Below, in pieces: positions 11,901 through 24,329 of a stretch of DNA of 64,000 nt. Within the stretch, counting starts at the first letter, position 1, and each line of letters begins with the position of its first letter. Origin of the DNA: Callipepla californica brunnescens. Its lineage: Eukaryota > Chordata > Aves > Galliformes > Odontophoridae. The stretch covers positions 40,342,233-40,406,232 of the forward strand of contig JALIRH010000002.1 of the NCBI GenBank assembly GCA_023055505.1, written 5' to 3'. A model generated the notes under the pieces. The model did not search any database. It saw nothing but the letters and a program-made list of their open reading frames with translations, and was not told the origin of the DNA. The translations under genes were made by a program, and so were the position numbers.

Positions 11901-14900
11901 CAGTTACTAGCTGAGATCTCTCTGTTAACTAGTTTGAATGCATGTCAATTTTTATGCAGTGGGTTGAATGTGCTTTTCAGAAGTCATATGAAAATGGCTG
12001 TTTAATATCAGATATATAACTTCAGGGGAAATGGTCACTGGTAAGACCTACTTTCCACAGGCGCAGCGTTTATTGCATTTTAATTTTGCAGTGCACTGAC
12101 ATAACCTAATTTTTGAATCAAAGAATGGTTTGGGCTGGAAGGGACCTTTAACATCACCTGGTTTCAACCTCCTGCTGTAGGCAGGGACACCTCCCTCAAG
12201 GCCTGGCTGATCAAAGCCCCATGCAGCCTGGCCTTGAGCCCTCTTAGGGAGGGGGTAGCCACAACCTTGCTGGGTTGAAACACTGTTCTAGTGTTTCATC
12301 ACCCTCACAAATATTTGGCTCTAACTTCTATTGCCGATTGCTGTGGAAGGGTATGTGATATAAGGCTTCCTTTTTTCTTTTTTTAGTAAATTATTTTAAT
12401 GATAAAAATGAATTACATTTCTAATCTCCATGGTACTCTTTTCTTCTTTGGCATCTTAAAAATCATAGTTTGTAATCTCATTAGTGGCTTTGTGACTGCT
12501 TTGCTAAAATAAACAGTTCTATCTTCCACCTGTTCTTCTGGACATTAATTATTGGTTAAAAATTTAAGTAGTCCTCAAGTGGATATTTAAATGACAGGAA
12601 GCTGCCTGGTCTAAAAGACTTGAGGCTTTTTTTTTTTTTTCCTTAGATACTTTTGCATTTTAAGAAAATACAAAACTTATTTCATCTTGTTGGTCTGACA
12701 CAGAAAGCTATTAATAACCAGTGATCTTTTAAAACTTAAAAAATTGATCTATCTGAATTAGATATGAGCTTGTGCTCACACTTCAGTTGGATTAGGTAGA
12801 ACGTTTAGTACAGTACTGATTCCAAAATGTCCTGTATGGGCCTGTTTGATATCTGAACTGCACTTCTTCATGACCATGTATGTTGTGTGACAGTCTGCTT
12901 TCTACACACCGAGTTTGGAGTGCTGTATTTCTGACTTGCTGTGGACCATGTATATGAAATACGGAGAATGTGAAGCAAATTGGTTGTGAGTGGTTACTTG
13001 GAAATTTCTGGTTTGTTCATTGCCATGCAGTGTGACAGGAATGGTGATTGGTGCAAATGTAGAAAAATAATAGTGGAACGAAATGTTCATGATGGTGAAG
13101 GCAGTCTTTCCTGAAGTGTGTGCCAAGCTCAGGGAGATGATCCGTGTTGAAATACCACTGGCAATTGAAAAGGGGATTGCCACAGAAAGTTCTCAGACTG
13201 TAACCCTGAGTGTTTTACTCTCAGTCTTGATCCCTTAACACACTAGGAGGATGGATGTGTTTTTCTGTTACATTTCAGTCTGTTCAGGATTATCTTGAAT
13301 GCTTTGTTGCTGTCACTGCTGTGGTGTAACCTGTGCTCTTTTTCACAGGTTTGTGCTGAAAAACCTGTGGTAGTAGACCAGATATGTTTTTAGGAGTAAG
13401 ATTTCACATGATGCTTTTAGTTTTTAAAGTAATTGGCAACTCATGCATCTGCTCTTGCTTGAGAGGCTGTTGAATGACAATAGAATATAAACTCGATCAG
13501 GTGATGGCAAGATGCAGTGTTCTGTGAGTTTGGAGGCTGGCTACTGCTGTTTTTGTTTTTTTTTCGTACTCTGTCCTGCAGTGCATTTTTAAAGTAATGA
13601 GTGTAAGAAAGAAGACAGCTGGGATATTATGCTAAAATAAGGTGTCGTGCTCTATTGCAGACCATCTGTTCTATTCAGGAGGACCAAACTATGAAAGGTA
13701 CATCGACACAATTTTATTTTTCAACAGAAGAGCACCCTGTTGTGGGAGATTGTCAGGGAGAGGTTAATTTTATTTAAGCGTGGTTGTGGATTCTGTAGTA
13801 GAAAGTAGACCTTCCTACCTTTTTTGCAAGGGGTTCCTCTGGTGTAACGCACAACTGCTGGGGTGTCTGTAATGAGATAGAGACTATCTATCTAATTTTT
13901 GTGCTCGAGTCCCAGGTAGCTGGCACAAAGAGAATAAAAAGTGATAAGAAGGGCAGTTGATGCATTGTGTTTGTGTATTTGGGTAGAAGTGAATCAGGTG
14001 GCCTGTCAAGCAGATGGGCCAGGAATACAAGGTATTGGATTGGGCTTCACCAGTATATTGATTCAGACATGACAAGGGTAGATCTTCTTGTCAAGAGCTG
14101 ACAGCAGACTTTGATTGTTTTTATGATTCTGGCTGTATTTTCATAGAGAAATGTCTTTTATATGTTTGTCACAAAGATCTGGTGGGTTTATTTTCATTTT
14201 TCTCTCTTTTCTTAGGAGAAGCAAATTTTCCTTTAAAAAAAAAAAAAAAAGCTTATAGATGCTTTTGCAGAAAATCAGCATAATCAAGGTTTATGCTTGC
14301 ATGCTTACCTGGATTAGAATAAAGTTTCCCATAGGATTTGAAGGCAGTTTCTAAGACCCTCTTGTCTTTCCTGTGGACTTGTTTCAAGGTCTTCGTCTTA
14401 GTGCTATACTTAATACTTAGCCTCAGATTTCTAAAACTGTAATGGTAACATGTTGGAGTAGATTGTTTTAATACTCTTTTTTTGTGACTTCTGGAATAAA
14501 TCTATCCTTTCAGCCATAGCAGAAACAATTCTGGAGAATGCATTTGCTGCCTATGCAGTGTCCACAGTTTCTGTTGCTGTTTGTGTGGTATTTGTTTGTG
14601 TAACAGCAGAAGTGTTTTCAGTCTGTGTGGTTTGGTTGCAGTGAGGAAAAAAATATCCCCAAGGCTGGTAAATGTTTAAGTAATAATAATTAAAAAAAAA
14701 AAAAAAAGCATTAAGCTTTTTTATTAAGAGAGTTGAGATCATTAATAGGAAGCTTGAAGAGACACTTGCAGTGTTTCCAGTGAAAAATGAGCACAGAGGT
14801 AGTGAAATGATTTATGGCCTGTCTGAATGAGGTCTAGGCATAGAACCCAGGAGACACACAATGTTGAGTCTAACATATCTCTAAAAAAAAAAAAAAACCC

Positions 14901-17900
14901 AACTACTTGTGACTGTGTCACAGCTTACTAAACTAGTGTTAGTGTTGCATTGCCATGCCATTTATGTGTAGACTGTGATCTTTTGTAAAATCATAATCTG
15001 CCTTTCATTGCTTAGAGTTGTAAAAGCATCAACGCAGTAATGACCGTGGAGAAAAAAGTACTTTGGAAGGAATTTTCTTGAAGGTTTTTTTGTGGAGGTG
15101 ATTTTATATATAACCTCATGAGTATTACAGATTCCTCAAAATGTTTAATATAAACACCCTGAAAAACATAATTTGAATGAGGGTATTCCAATGTAAGAAA
15201 ATAATTAGAACTGGAATGTGCTACAACAGTGAATGGAGTAAATTTTTGAGGAGCTTTCATCCAAGTTTTCTGTGAGGAATGCTGAATGGTATCTGTTTCT
15301 TTGGACCTGGTTGTCTTGGATCCCAGTAAAAATCATTCTTGCTGGATCTCCTATCATCCCTTCGGAGTATCAGGCCAAGCTCCTTTCTTACTGATGTTTT
15401 CTTTTAGTGGCTGTAGGATTTTAACACAGTGCCAATAGTTGAATAATGTTTACACATGTGGATTCTCAAGAGTCAAAGCAGCTAGACATCATGATCAGGA
15501 GTTTGAGAATTTGGATCCATGCACAGCACCTGAAATGTTCTGAGCTTGACTGCTAAGTAATAGTTTCCCTTGTTGTTAATAAGGAGTTTTCTAAATGCCA
15601 ATAAAACTCCCCATAAATTCTTTGAGAATGAAAACAATAGCATTATGGTAGGATTTATGAATATTATTTCTTGAAAGATAGCGTAGGTATTTAGATCTCT
15701 GTGGATGTCAGTATTGTTTGCCAGTGTGGTGGTATTGGTCGTCATACTTTCCTTTGGAAGTGTTCTCCTGCCCTTTATAAGCAATTCTCTTGTATTGTAC
15801 TGTGAGAAGGCTTCAACTGATTCAGTGCCTCCTATTTATTTCCATGGAAACTTGAACAAATACTAAGCACACAGTAACACTATTTGGCAGAGCAAATTCT
15901 CAACTACAAAACTATATTTATTTATTTTTTTCAACATAATCACCACCATTATCCAGTTCACATGGATGAACTCTTCATTTCATGGTGTAACAGCTGTGCA
16001 TGACCATCTGGAATGTGGCTTGTCCTTGATACTGCTGTTGGTGCTGCTGAAACTCACCACCTCCCTGTGCTCACGTGCACTATTTCGTCGACATTAAAGT
16101 TGAGCGAGTGACCATGAACATCAGTGGGTGCCATTTTTTCTACATGGAAGAATTCAGTTTGCCACCTTTGCTTCATGAACACTTTGGTGTCAGACACCAT
16201 TCTGTCAGTCTGCCTCTCTGCAGTCCTCTGTCACACAGCAATGGAATGTTACTGAATATTATTAGTGGGAAGGTTCAGCCTCTGCCATACCACCAACATC
16301 CGCCTCTGGCATAGTGAGCTGTTGTGTTTGTGTCATGCCATGGGTGCTGGGTCATCTGATGAAGATGGCCGAAGTGGATTTCCTGAGATAATTTTCTAAT
16401 TTCTGTTAATCTATTTAGGTGTGATTAAGGTTAAACTTCTTCTTTTTCTGGTATGTTATTTTCTGCAGAATCTCAGAGCATTTTTTGGTTACGGTGGATC
16501 ACTAGTTTCCAGCAAGCCAAATATCTGCCAAACAAATGGGAGCTTAAAATAGTTGAAATGACTGAAATTCAAGTAGTTAAATAGATGATCATTTGATCCC
16601 TGTTGTTCCAAAGATTAAAAATCATTCTGTGAAGTGATTTTGTCATTTCTTTCACATTTTTTTGAGCCCTGTGAGTCCTGGATACACATTTGCTTACTCG
16701 GTTATAAATGCAGCCTCTTTTCCAACTTAACTTGCTCACTGTTTAATACTGAGAATTACATTGAGGTCTAATGTGGGGCTTTGAAAGCAAAGCTGGAGTA
16801 AACTAATATTTCCCATTGTTGCTATGAGTGAGTGTCACAGTTGCTTTGAATGTTGATTTACTCATGCCTAATGCCTAAAATAAGTGCTTTACATCTAATT
16901 ATCAAGCATAAATCACTGCCAATCTTAAAATATTAACATCAATTGTATAATGAAACAGCAGATAGGAGTGAATGAATAACAGTGTGTTTTGTTTGAAATC
17001 TGTGTTTATTAATGATTAAAAAGGGGAATAGTTCTGTGGGTCTAAAGAATTTTTAGACTTCTGTCCTATGATGTGTGTATTAATGCTTATCCTATTTTGT
17101 TTTTTGAGGTGAATGGATGTGTCTGCACATGAAAACTTTTTTTCAGTACATTTGATTGATTCACTGAGCTGTTGCTTTCTGTGAGCTAAAGTGAAAAGAA
17201 AATGTTATGTGAAACACATAATGACTTTTTGTAATTTTATCATTTAAACAGGCCTATTGCTGAGTTTTTGTTCTTGTTTTACTGCTTTACTCTTTCTGGA
17301 TCTTCATTTTGGATGATTAATAGTCACTGTGTATGAATTCAGACCTTAGTAGCAAATACTGAGCACATTATAAATGAATGTTAAAATAGTTTTGAAATAA
17401 CCTCATTTTAATGGAAATCAAAACTGCTTTTTGTTTTATCAGCAAATACATATCTCTTCATGGTGCAAGCTCGTGGTATTATGTTGAGAGAAAATGTAAA
17501 AACAATAGGACACATGATCAGATTGTATACTAACAAAAATACAACACTGAATGGAACAGGTAAGGATATTTCTTATTTAGTTTCATTTTTAAAAGTGCTT
17601 TTTGGGGTTAGTGGGAGGGACCTACAGAAACAAACCTTGATGATGTAGCTTGATTAGAACCACATCCTACTTTTCAGAGGCTGTGGAGAAGGCCAAAGAG
17701 TTAACGTTTATCAGTTCATTTTAACAGGGAAAATGTCATAGTTGTAACACAGATATTCTAATTGAATTACTGTTGTTGTGGTAAAATGTATTTTTTAATC
17801 ATGCTGCAAAGTCAGTGTTGTAAACTGCGTGATGATACGATACAAAAATCACTGTGTAACTTACGTTTTTACAAAAATCTTTTCTTTTTAAGATTATCCT

Positions 17901-20900
17901 GAAGGAAACAATTCTAGTGACTGTGTTGCTCAAACAACAATGTATCTTCCAGAAAACTTCACTTATTCTCCTTATCAGGCTTGTCCAGAGAAACTGCCTT
18001 ACATGAGTAAGTTTAACATAAAAATAAAAAATCTTAACACTTATGTGGTCAATTGGATTGTACTTAAAATACAACACAATAATTTTAATACAGAAGACAG
18101 AAGAATTTCATACTGGATATTGTAGTTATCCTTTTTTGGGAAAGTAATAAAAAGTTCCATCAGCATCAAATATAAATAATCAGAGAAGCAAAATGATTAT
18201 ATTGATGCAAAAATGTGTATAAGCTAGCATTCTTAAGGAAACCTTTAAGGAAGGTGTTAGGTGAATTCTGCCAATTTCATTAATTCAAAACTTTAACTTC
18301 TGCTAAGCTGTTGCCCTTGTGGGTTAGTTTATTGCCCAGGAGTGGAGAGATTAAGATGTTGATGTTTCAGCTGAATTCTACCATGTAATCTTGATCTCTA
18401 ACGTGAGTTTGTTTGCACTGATTGTATTTACAATTGCCAGAATCGGGACTTGCATTCCATTTTGCCATTCTTCCTTTCAAGCTTATTGTCTGTATGTAAT
18501 TCTACCAGAATTTATCTATAGGTCTTCTTGTGGCTTTTCTTTTTTTCTTTTCTTTTTTTTTTTTTTAACTAACATTCTCTTTATTTGTACTTACTCTGTC
18601 CTGTTGAATTTAATAAAGCATATTTTTGATAGAAAGTAATTCTCTGGATGTGTGCGATTCATCATCTGGTTTCCATACATCCTTTTTCAATATCTATCTG
18701 TGTGCTCAATTATAATCTAAATAAAACTTCAAGATTGTTACAGAAATTAACTACATTTCTTCATGTGACTGAAATCCATTTTCAAAATTTTAGTCCTGGA
18801 ATGAGTGTGGTAAAATCCCATTTTGTCCTAAGTACGTATGCTCTTGAAATATGAGAAACTAGTGCTTTCTGCATGACTCAGTCTTTCAGATTACAACACA
18901 GTGGTTGAGCACTGCTGTGCTAGTTCATAACTGGAGAAATGTATCTCTGCTTCAAGATACAAGCAGTGTGATCATCAGTATAATTTCAGCACTGACTTAA
19001 ACAATTGTTCTGCTTTTCGTTTACCCCTTCAGTTTTATTTTATATTAAGGTTATCTCAACTTCTTGTAGTTTGCAATAGTCACTGCAAGTCTAAGAACTG
19101 TCTTAGTGAGCTGTAAGGCGTATCTGGACATTTAGTATGATCACCTCCCATTTTGTGTCTGTGTTTAACTGTAGATGCTCTATCCGTGAAGTTGTTCAAT
19201 GTCAAGTTGTGTGGGATTCTGGGCAATGTGATCTGGTGTTAGGAGGGTTGGAACTGGGTAATCCTTAAGGTCCCAATGCGTGTTGCCTGTAGTATACTTT
19301 GTAGAGTTAGATCTGTTGTCTTAATTGAAATTATATTAATTTTTCTTCTACATAGGAGGCCTTATTGATGTAAATATGAGTGAAATTAGTTTTGATGAAA
19401 TTCAGCAACTATTCTCAAAAGACTTAGACATTAAACCAGGAGGACACTGGAAACCCAAAGACTGTAAGCCACGATGGAAGGTGAGATGTTTCTTTTTTCC
19501 TGTTTGCATTCAATTGCAATCACTTGGTCTTTTACTGTGACATTTTTGAATTGCATGTAGTCTATTAAAGTGTGTATTGTACTCTGTGCTCAAAGAGACT
19601 AAAGCTTGTTGAAAAACATGAAATGGATTGTTATGAGCTGTAATTACTAAGTAGACATAAACTTATCCCATGTTGTATGTTGCTTAAAGTTTAACTAGAA
19701 GTAAATTATCATAAAATAAAAATTATGTTCAGCTTAGACATCTTCTTCTCTTTTGCTTGAGCAAAATTCTGACTTGCTTTCTTAATGAAAATGACATGTT
19801 GTAGAGTGTTGAGCTAATTTAAAATAGTTTATTTGTATTAAGTAAAGCATAATAAAAGATATTAACAATAATTTCTTATAAATCATTTTTTGAAGGTGGC
19901 AATCATCATTCCTTTTCGTAATCGTCACGAGCATCTTCCAATTTTCTTCCGGCATCTGATACCTATGTTGCAGAAGCAGCGTCTGGAATTTGCCTTCTAT
20001 GTTGTTGAACAGGTAACAACATTTACTTGAAAAATGGATCTTCAGGATTCCTTACTAAAGGACATCCGACATTTTTTTTACCAAGATTTGGGTGAATCCA
20101 GAATTAAAAACTGTTACACTTGATGTTACACTTGCCTGTTTTGTATGCAATAGTTATAAAAACTTCAGATACTGTTAAAATACTTCAGCTAACTGGTAAC
20201 AGCATGCTGCATTGATCAAGTGCTATTTTGTGCGAGGTGGAGAGCCATCTTAGACTGCTAAACCACAGGGTACAGTTGAGGTTAGCCAAAGCCATTCCTC
20301 TGTTTAACTAGAGGAATAAGAAGCATTTATCTGAATACTTGTTTTTTCTTTTTGTGCAAAATATGTGTTTTTCTGGTCTTGGAAGTACATCTTTCTTCTT
20401 TGTTTTCTGTTTGAAGACAGGTACACAACCTTTTAATCGTGCAATGCTCTTTAATGTTGGCTTCAAGGAGGCTATGAAGGATGTTGTCTGGGACTGCATA
20501 ATATTTCATGATGTTGATCACTTACCTGAAAATGACAGAAATTATTATGGGTGTGGAGAAATGCCACGTCATTTTGCAGCAAAGTTGGACAAATATATGT
20601 ACATGTAAGTAATTAGCTTTATCCACATGCTTCTTGGGTCTTAAGAGACATTCTTTAAGTGTATATAATTTTTCATAGTAAATCCAGTAGATGAAACAAT
20701 ATTTGTTAGAACACTCTTCACTGTAGCAGCTGCTGAGTAAAGAATATATCTAAAAAATCTTGGAAGTTAATACTGAGGCAATATTTTGAAGACTGGAAAT
20801 CTCATTGCATAGCTCTCCTGGTGTATATATATTGCATTATATATAGGAAAAGTGGCTGTTTTGTTGGTCAGCTGCATATTAATAATTATACTGTAGTACT

Positions 20901-23900
20901 TAGTGTATGCTCACTGGAAAAGAAAAAGTGTATACATACTTTGGATTTAAAAATTTACTTTCTAAACCTGGAAGTCAAAATTTTCTTTCTTTATTAAATA
21001 GGTATTCAACTACAGTAAAATATTTACTTTTAAACTGTTACTTTATAACTTTTAACTGTTCCATAGAATACAGATGTGAATTAAAATTACTGAACTGATG
21101 TTTTACTGATTATTTATTTATTACTATTATTATTTCATTGCTATTTTATATGAAGAGGTTTTTCTTTTTGGTTGAGTAGTTCAAAAGACAATAGTTGGAA
21201 GGCTTAATTTCGTACTTCCATCAGCTTTGGATCAAAATCAGATATCTGAAGCATGTGATAGACTTGTGTTTCATGTGATGATACTAATTTGAGCTACAGT
21301 CTGAGTTCCTTTCATGCAAATCTGATGCTGCTGTAAACATTTTATGCAACTTCAATGTCTATTAGTTAATGCCAGTGACCTGTGAACCAGTTTTTCTTAG
21401 TGGACACATTCTGCTTCTGTACATGTCCTCAGTTATGGATTCTTTGTGTTTTACTGAAAGGTATTTTTCAGTAAGAGGTCTTCTTATCTAAGTCCAGTTA
21501 AGAGATTTTGTTTCTTTTTCAGTCTTCCATACAATGAGTTCTTTGGTGGTGTAAGTGGTCTAACAGTGGAACAATTCAAGAAGATAAATGGATTTCCAAA
21601 TGCCTTTTGGGGATGGGGTGGAGAAGATGATGATCTTTGGAACAGGTGAATGTTCAGTACTTATATTGTTCTGATTGTTCTGTAGTATCCAACACTTGTG
21701 AACAATTATATTTTGCTTTAAATGGGCAGATTGTGTTTCTAAAGAATAAAAGAGAGAGTATGACATTCTTTTTTTTTTTTTCTTGACCTTTTACTTTGGA
21801 AGTATGTAACAGACTTAAGAGAGAGTGCTTTTAATACATAATGGATATAACAGATGATAGTATAAAGTATATTGGCCTCATTCCTCCTAGTCCTTTGTGT
21901 GTAGCTTTTTGCTTTTAGTATGTCTCTGCTGCTAGCACTGTGGAATAATGTCTTAAAGGCTGTAGAGCAAGCATGAATTTCAAGTATTTTTAATAACTTA
22001 TGAGCTGTGTCTGAGTGGTAACCTAATTTGTGACTGCTGGTAGTCACAAATTGGATAATGGACGGCAGTGTTTGCTGTGTTACTAACTGCTCACAGTAAA
22101 CAACTGTAAATTTCAGTGGAGTTCTTAAGTGGAGTTCTTAAAACACAAGTTCATATATAGAGGGGGATATTTTAAAGTAAGAATTTGTTTGTTTTTTTTC
22201 CTTTCCTTGCTGTTCTTGTATTTTTCATCCTGTCGTGCCTTAAACATGATTGTTTTCCCACTTAATTGGTTTTTGACAGCATTATTATTTGTTGAGACAG
22301 AAGGGATTTTTTTTTAAGGGAGAGAATGTCAGTGAATGCAAAGACTGAGCTTTAAAACAGTTAATGCAGTTTCCACTTTCGTAGCTTAAAAAACAAATGT
22401 ATTTTTGATGTTTTGTTTATTGCACTGTAGGGTTCACTATGCTGGATACAATGTAACGAGACCAGAGGGAGATTTAGGGAAATACAAATCCATTCCTCAT
22501 CATCACAGAGGTGAAGTCCAATTTTTAGGAAGGTAAGAAAAACTAGTCAAACTCGGCAGCTAAAGATGTAAAGATTTTTCTTATATCTTCTACACATATA
22601 AATAAGCAGTCAGTGCTTGGAAGTGTTGTTCATTCTTCAGTGCTAAACTTCATGTCTTTTAAACATACTATGTTTTGCATTCAAGCTTCTCTTATTTAAC
22701 TGTGAGAGAGACTGAGTTTGTGTGTCAGGAGATATTATCATTCTCTTTGATGCAGAAAATTCCTTTGTAGTTTGGACACTAGTGCTGGAAGACCTTTACT
22801 AGTTCAGTGATCTAGATATTCTGCAGAAGGGAGCAGTGCAGCTGGGGATAATAACTTGTGTGAAAACAGACATTAGGACTCCTCAAGGGTTGTTTTTTTT
22901 TCCATCATATATCATTGGATTTTTAAATGAAGGTTTTCTCATTTCCTGATCATGTGGACTTAAACTTTTGTTCTGTGGTTCCTTACGCAAAACGCTTCTG
23001 TCTGTGCTAGTCTAGAGTAAAAACCAGTGTAGCAGATGAGCTACATCTACAAGGTGTAATATGAAGCACAAAATCAAGGGTTTCTGGTATATGTTTACAA
23101 ACAACTACAAATCCTGCTATTAGTGGGTGTCTTTTATTTTTCTGGGAGCATCATTATTTATTTATAATGAATAAAGCTGAAAATGGACAGATACAGTAAA
23201 TGTGAGTAAATATATGATATAAAAAAAAGTACATATCAATAACCTAGGAGGAAAAACTGCTTTTCAATAACCTACAGTTTAGATGTGTGCCAATGCAGGA
23301 ATCTGAGGCATGAAATGTAAAGAAATTTGGACATCTTAAATGTATGCTGTTGCACAGTGAAGGTGTCTAGATCTTATCCCTATAGTGAGTTTTATCACAA
23401 AAAATAGTGAAGAAACCAAATGTTCTTTAAAAAGGAGTTTAGTTTGTAATTATAAAAAGTATGTGGACTGCTGCAGAAGTAAAGCCATTATTTCCTTCGA
23501 AACAACAGCAGATACAAAGAATGCAATAGTGCTGTTTGATAGAAGAGATCCTCAACTACCAGCTGTTATTTTTAACGTAGTCACCTCTGTTACCTATGCA
23601 TTTTTGTCAGCAATGAACAAGAGCCCACGTGCCACACATAAAAATCTACGTGGCCATCTGGAACATGACTTGTCTTTGAGGTCACTGTTGGCAGTGCTGA
23701 AACGCACCACCTAACTGTGCTCACATCCTCTGCGATCTCCATAAATGTTCAGCAAGCATGAGTGAATGTCAGGGGGTGCAAATTTTTCTGCATGGAAGAA
23801 TTCCGTATGCATTTCCATGTCAGATGCCACTTTGTTAGACTGCCCTTCTACTATGTGCTGCATGGCGTAAAGTGTATTGGCATGGAAGGTTCAACCACTA

Positions 23901-24329
23901 CTGCCATACCACCAACATTCTCCTCTGATCTTGTTATGTAGTCTTAAGATTAGCTTGTATACATAAAGTCCAAGTGTTTTTTAAATTAAAAAAAAAAAAG
24001 CCGAATTGGCAGACTTTTAAACTTTAGATAGTTTAGTGCTTTCAAAGAACTGAAAGATAGTTTCAGGGTTTAAAGGTTGTAGTCTTTCAAACTGATGTGA
24101 CTGTTACTGTATCATGCCTAACATAACTTGAATGGTTTCTTGCCAATCTTTCTTGTTTTCTTCTTCCAACTCTCTCTACAGATATAAACTTCTGAGGTAT
24201 TCCAGAGAGCGTCAATATATTGATGGGTTGAACAATTTAGTATATACTCCTAAAATAATTGTCAGTAGATTGTATAAAAATGTAACTGTTAATCTTATAC
24301 CAGAACTAGCTCCTATTAGAGACTATTGA
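5869..24329 (+). CDS. B4GALT6: Beta-1,4-galactosyltransferase 6 (lactosylceramide synthase), nine exons, complete
   Basis: Nine exons (5869-5983, 17443-17559, 17893-18006, 19356-19480, 19896-20012, 20417-20604, 21523-21645, 22431-22532, 24182-24329) join in frame with GT-AG introns to 1,149 nt, a 382-residue protein, the same length as human B4GALT6. It is a type II Golgi membrane enzyme of family GT7 that moves galactose from UDP-Gal to glucosylceramide, making lactosylceramide, the branch point to complex glycosphingolipids. Visible: short cytoplasmic tail (1-15), signal-anchor (about 16-36), a stem with several N-glycosylation sequons, FRNRHEHL (164-171), FNVGF (208-212), the metal-binding DVD motif in FHDVDH (226-231), and GWGGEDDD (289-296), the acceptor and catalytic region. 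No stop or frameshift interrupts it. B4GALT5 is the close paralogue; the B4GALT6 call is supported by sequence and by the neighbouring TTR. Confidence 0.96.
6815..7042 (+). mobile_element. CR1 fragment, 3' end
   Basis: Sense-oriented CR1 3' UTR: 'cacagctgcccagagaagctgtg' type block, then 'ggttggaact...ggtccctttcaac' and a decayed ccattctgta terminus. Confidence 0.85.
10163..10345 (-). mobile_element. CR1 fragment, 3' end, reverse orientation
   Basis: It begins with a complemented CR1 terminus (cacagaataatgtaggttgg) and runs back through 'gacaacctgttccagtgtttcac', the standard reverse-strand CR1 phrase. Confidence 0.8.
12114..12318 (-). mobile_element. CR1 fragment, 3' end, reverse orientation
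   Basis: It starts with tgaatcaaagaatggtttgg followed by 'gctggaagggacc' and continues through 'tgcagcctggccttgag'. This is the complement of the CR1 3' UTR. Confidence 0.88.
15890..16312 (-). mobile_element. Degenerate DNA transposon fragment, mariner-type (copy A)
   Basis: This stretch shares many blocks with 23,530-23,930, for example 'ctcaactac', 'gaccatctggaa', 'gctgctgaaa(c)', 'tgcatggaagaattc' and 'ccataccaccaaca', so the two are diverged copies of one repeat family. Read on the - strand, the end near 15,930-15,950 resembles the C-terminus of a mariner transposase (the ...GDYV... region). Galluhop-like is the best guess; terminal inverted repeats were not identified. Confidence 0.45.
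17443..17559 (+). CDS. B4GALT6: B4GALT6 exon 2
   Basis: 117 nt between ...tttatcag and gtaagg, phase 1 to phase 1. It encodes luminal stem sequence (MVQARGIMLREN...), ending in N-glycosylation sequons NTT and NGT. Confidence 0.93.
17893..18006 (+). CDS. B4GALT6: B4GALT6 exon 3
   Basis: 114 nt between ...tttttaag and gtaagt, phase 1 to phase 1. It encodes stem with sequons in GNNSSD and ENFTYS, then CPEKLPYM at the edge of the catalytic domain. Confidence 0.93.
   Translation: MILKETILVTVLLKQQCIFQKTSLILLIRLVQRNCLT
19356..19480 (+). CDS. B4GALT6: B4GALT6 exon 4
   Basis: 125 nt between ...tacatag and gtgaga, phase 1 to phase 0. It encodes the GGHW/KDCKPRWK region that opens the GT7 catalytic domain, including a Cys conserved in the family. 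Confidence 0.93.
19896..20012 (+). CDS. B4GALT6: B4GALT6 exon 5
   Basis: 117 nt, phase 0 to phase 0. It encodes 39 residues with the UDP-binding IPFRNRHEHL motif and LIPMLQKQRLEFAFYVVEQ. Confidence 0.95.
20417..20604 (+). CDS. B4GALT6: B4GALT6 exon 6
   Basis: 188 nt, phase 0 to phase 2. It holds FNRAMLFNVGF, the manganese-binding DVD in FHDVDHLPEND and the YGCGEMPRHF segment. Confidence 0.95.
21523..21645 (+). CDS. B4GALT6: B4GALT6 exon 7
   Basis: 123 nt, phase 2 to phase 2. It encodes FFGGVSGLT and the signature WGWGGEDDDLWNR. Confidence 0.95.
22431..22532 (+). CDS. B4GALT6: B4GALT6 exon 8
   Basis: 102 nt, phase 2 to phase 2. It encodes VHYAGYNVTRPEGDLGKY and the HHHRGE segment; the His in this region is a metal ligand in GT7 enzymes. 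Confidence 0.95.
23530..23930 (-). mobile_element. Degenerate DNA transposon fragment, mariner-type (copy B)
   Basis: Second copy of the repeat at 15,890-16,312, in the same orientation, inside B4GALT6 intron 8 and ending about 250 bp before exon 9. The 'aacgtagtcacc' and 'tatgcatttttgtcagc' phrases, complemented, look like a mariner transposase C-terminus. The frame is full of stops. Confidence 0.45.
24182..24329 (+). CDS. B4GALT6: B4GALT6 exon 9 (terminal coding exon)
   Basis: 148 nt after a pyrimidine-rich ...ctctctacag acceptor. It encodes the C-terminus from YKLLRYSRERQYIDGLNNL to the ELAPIRDY end and a TGA stop at 24,327-24,329. Confidence 0.95.

Larger units (their letters stand above)
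5984..17442 (+). other. B4GALT6 intron 1 (11.5 kb)
   Basis: A GT-AG intron that accounts for most of the gene length. It contains three CR1 fragments and a mariner-type fragment listed separately. Otherwise it is AT-rich sequence with several poly-A/poly-T runs and no convincing exon or RNA gene. Confidence 0.75.
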
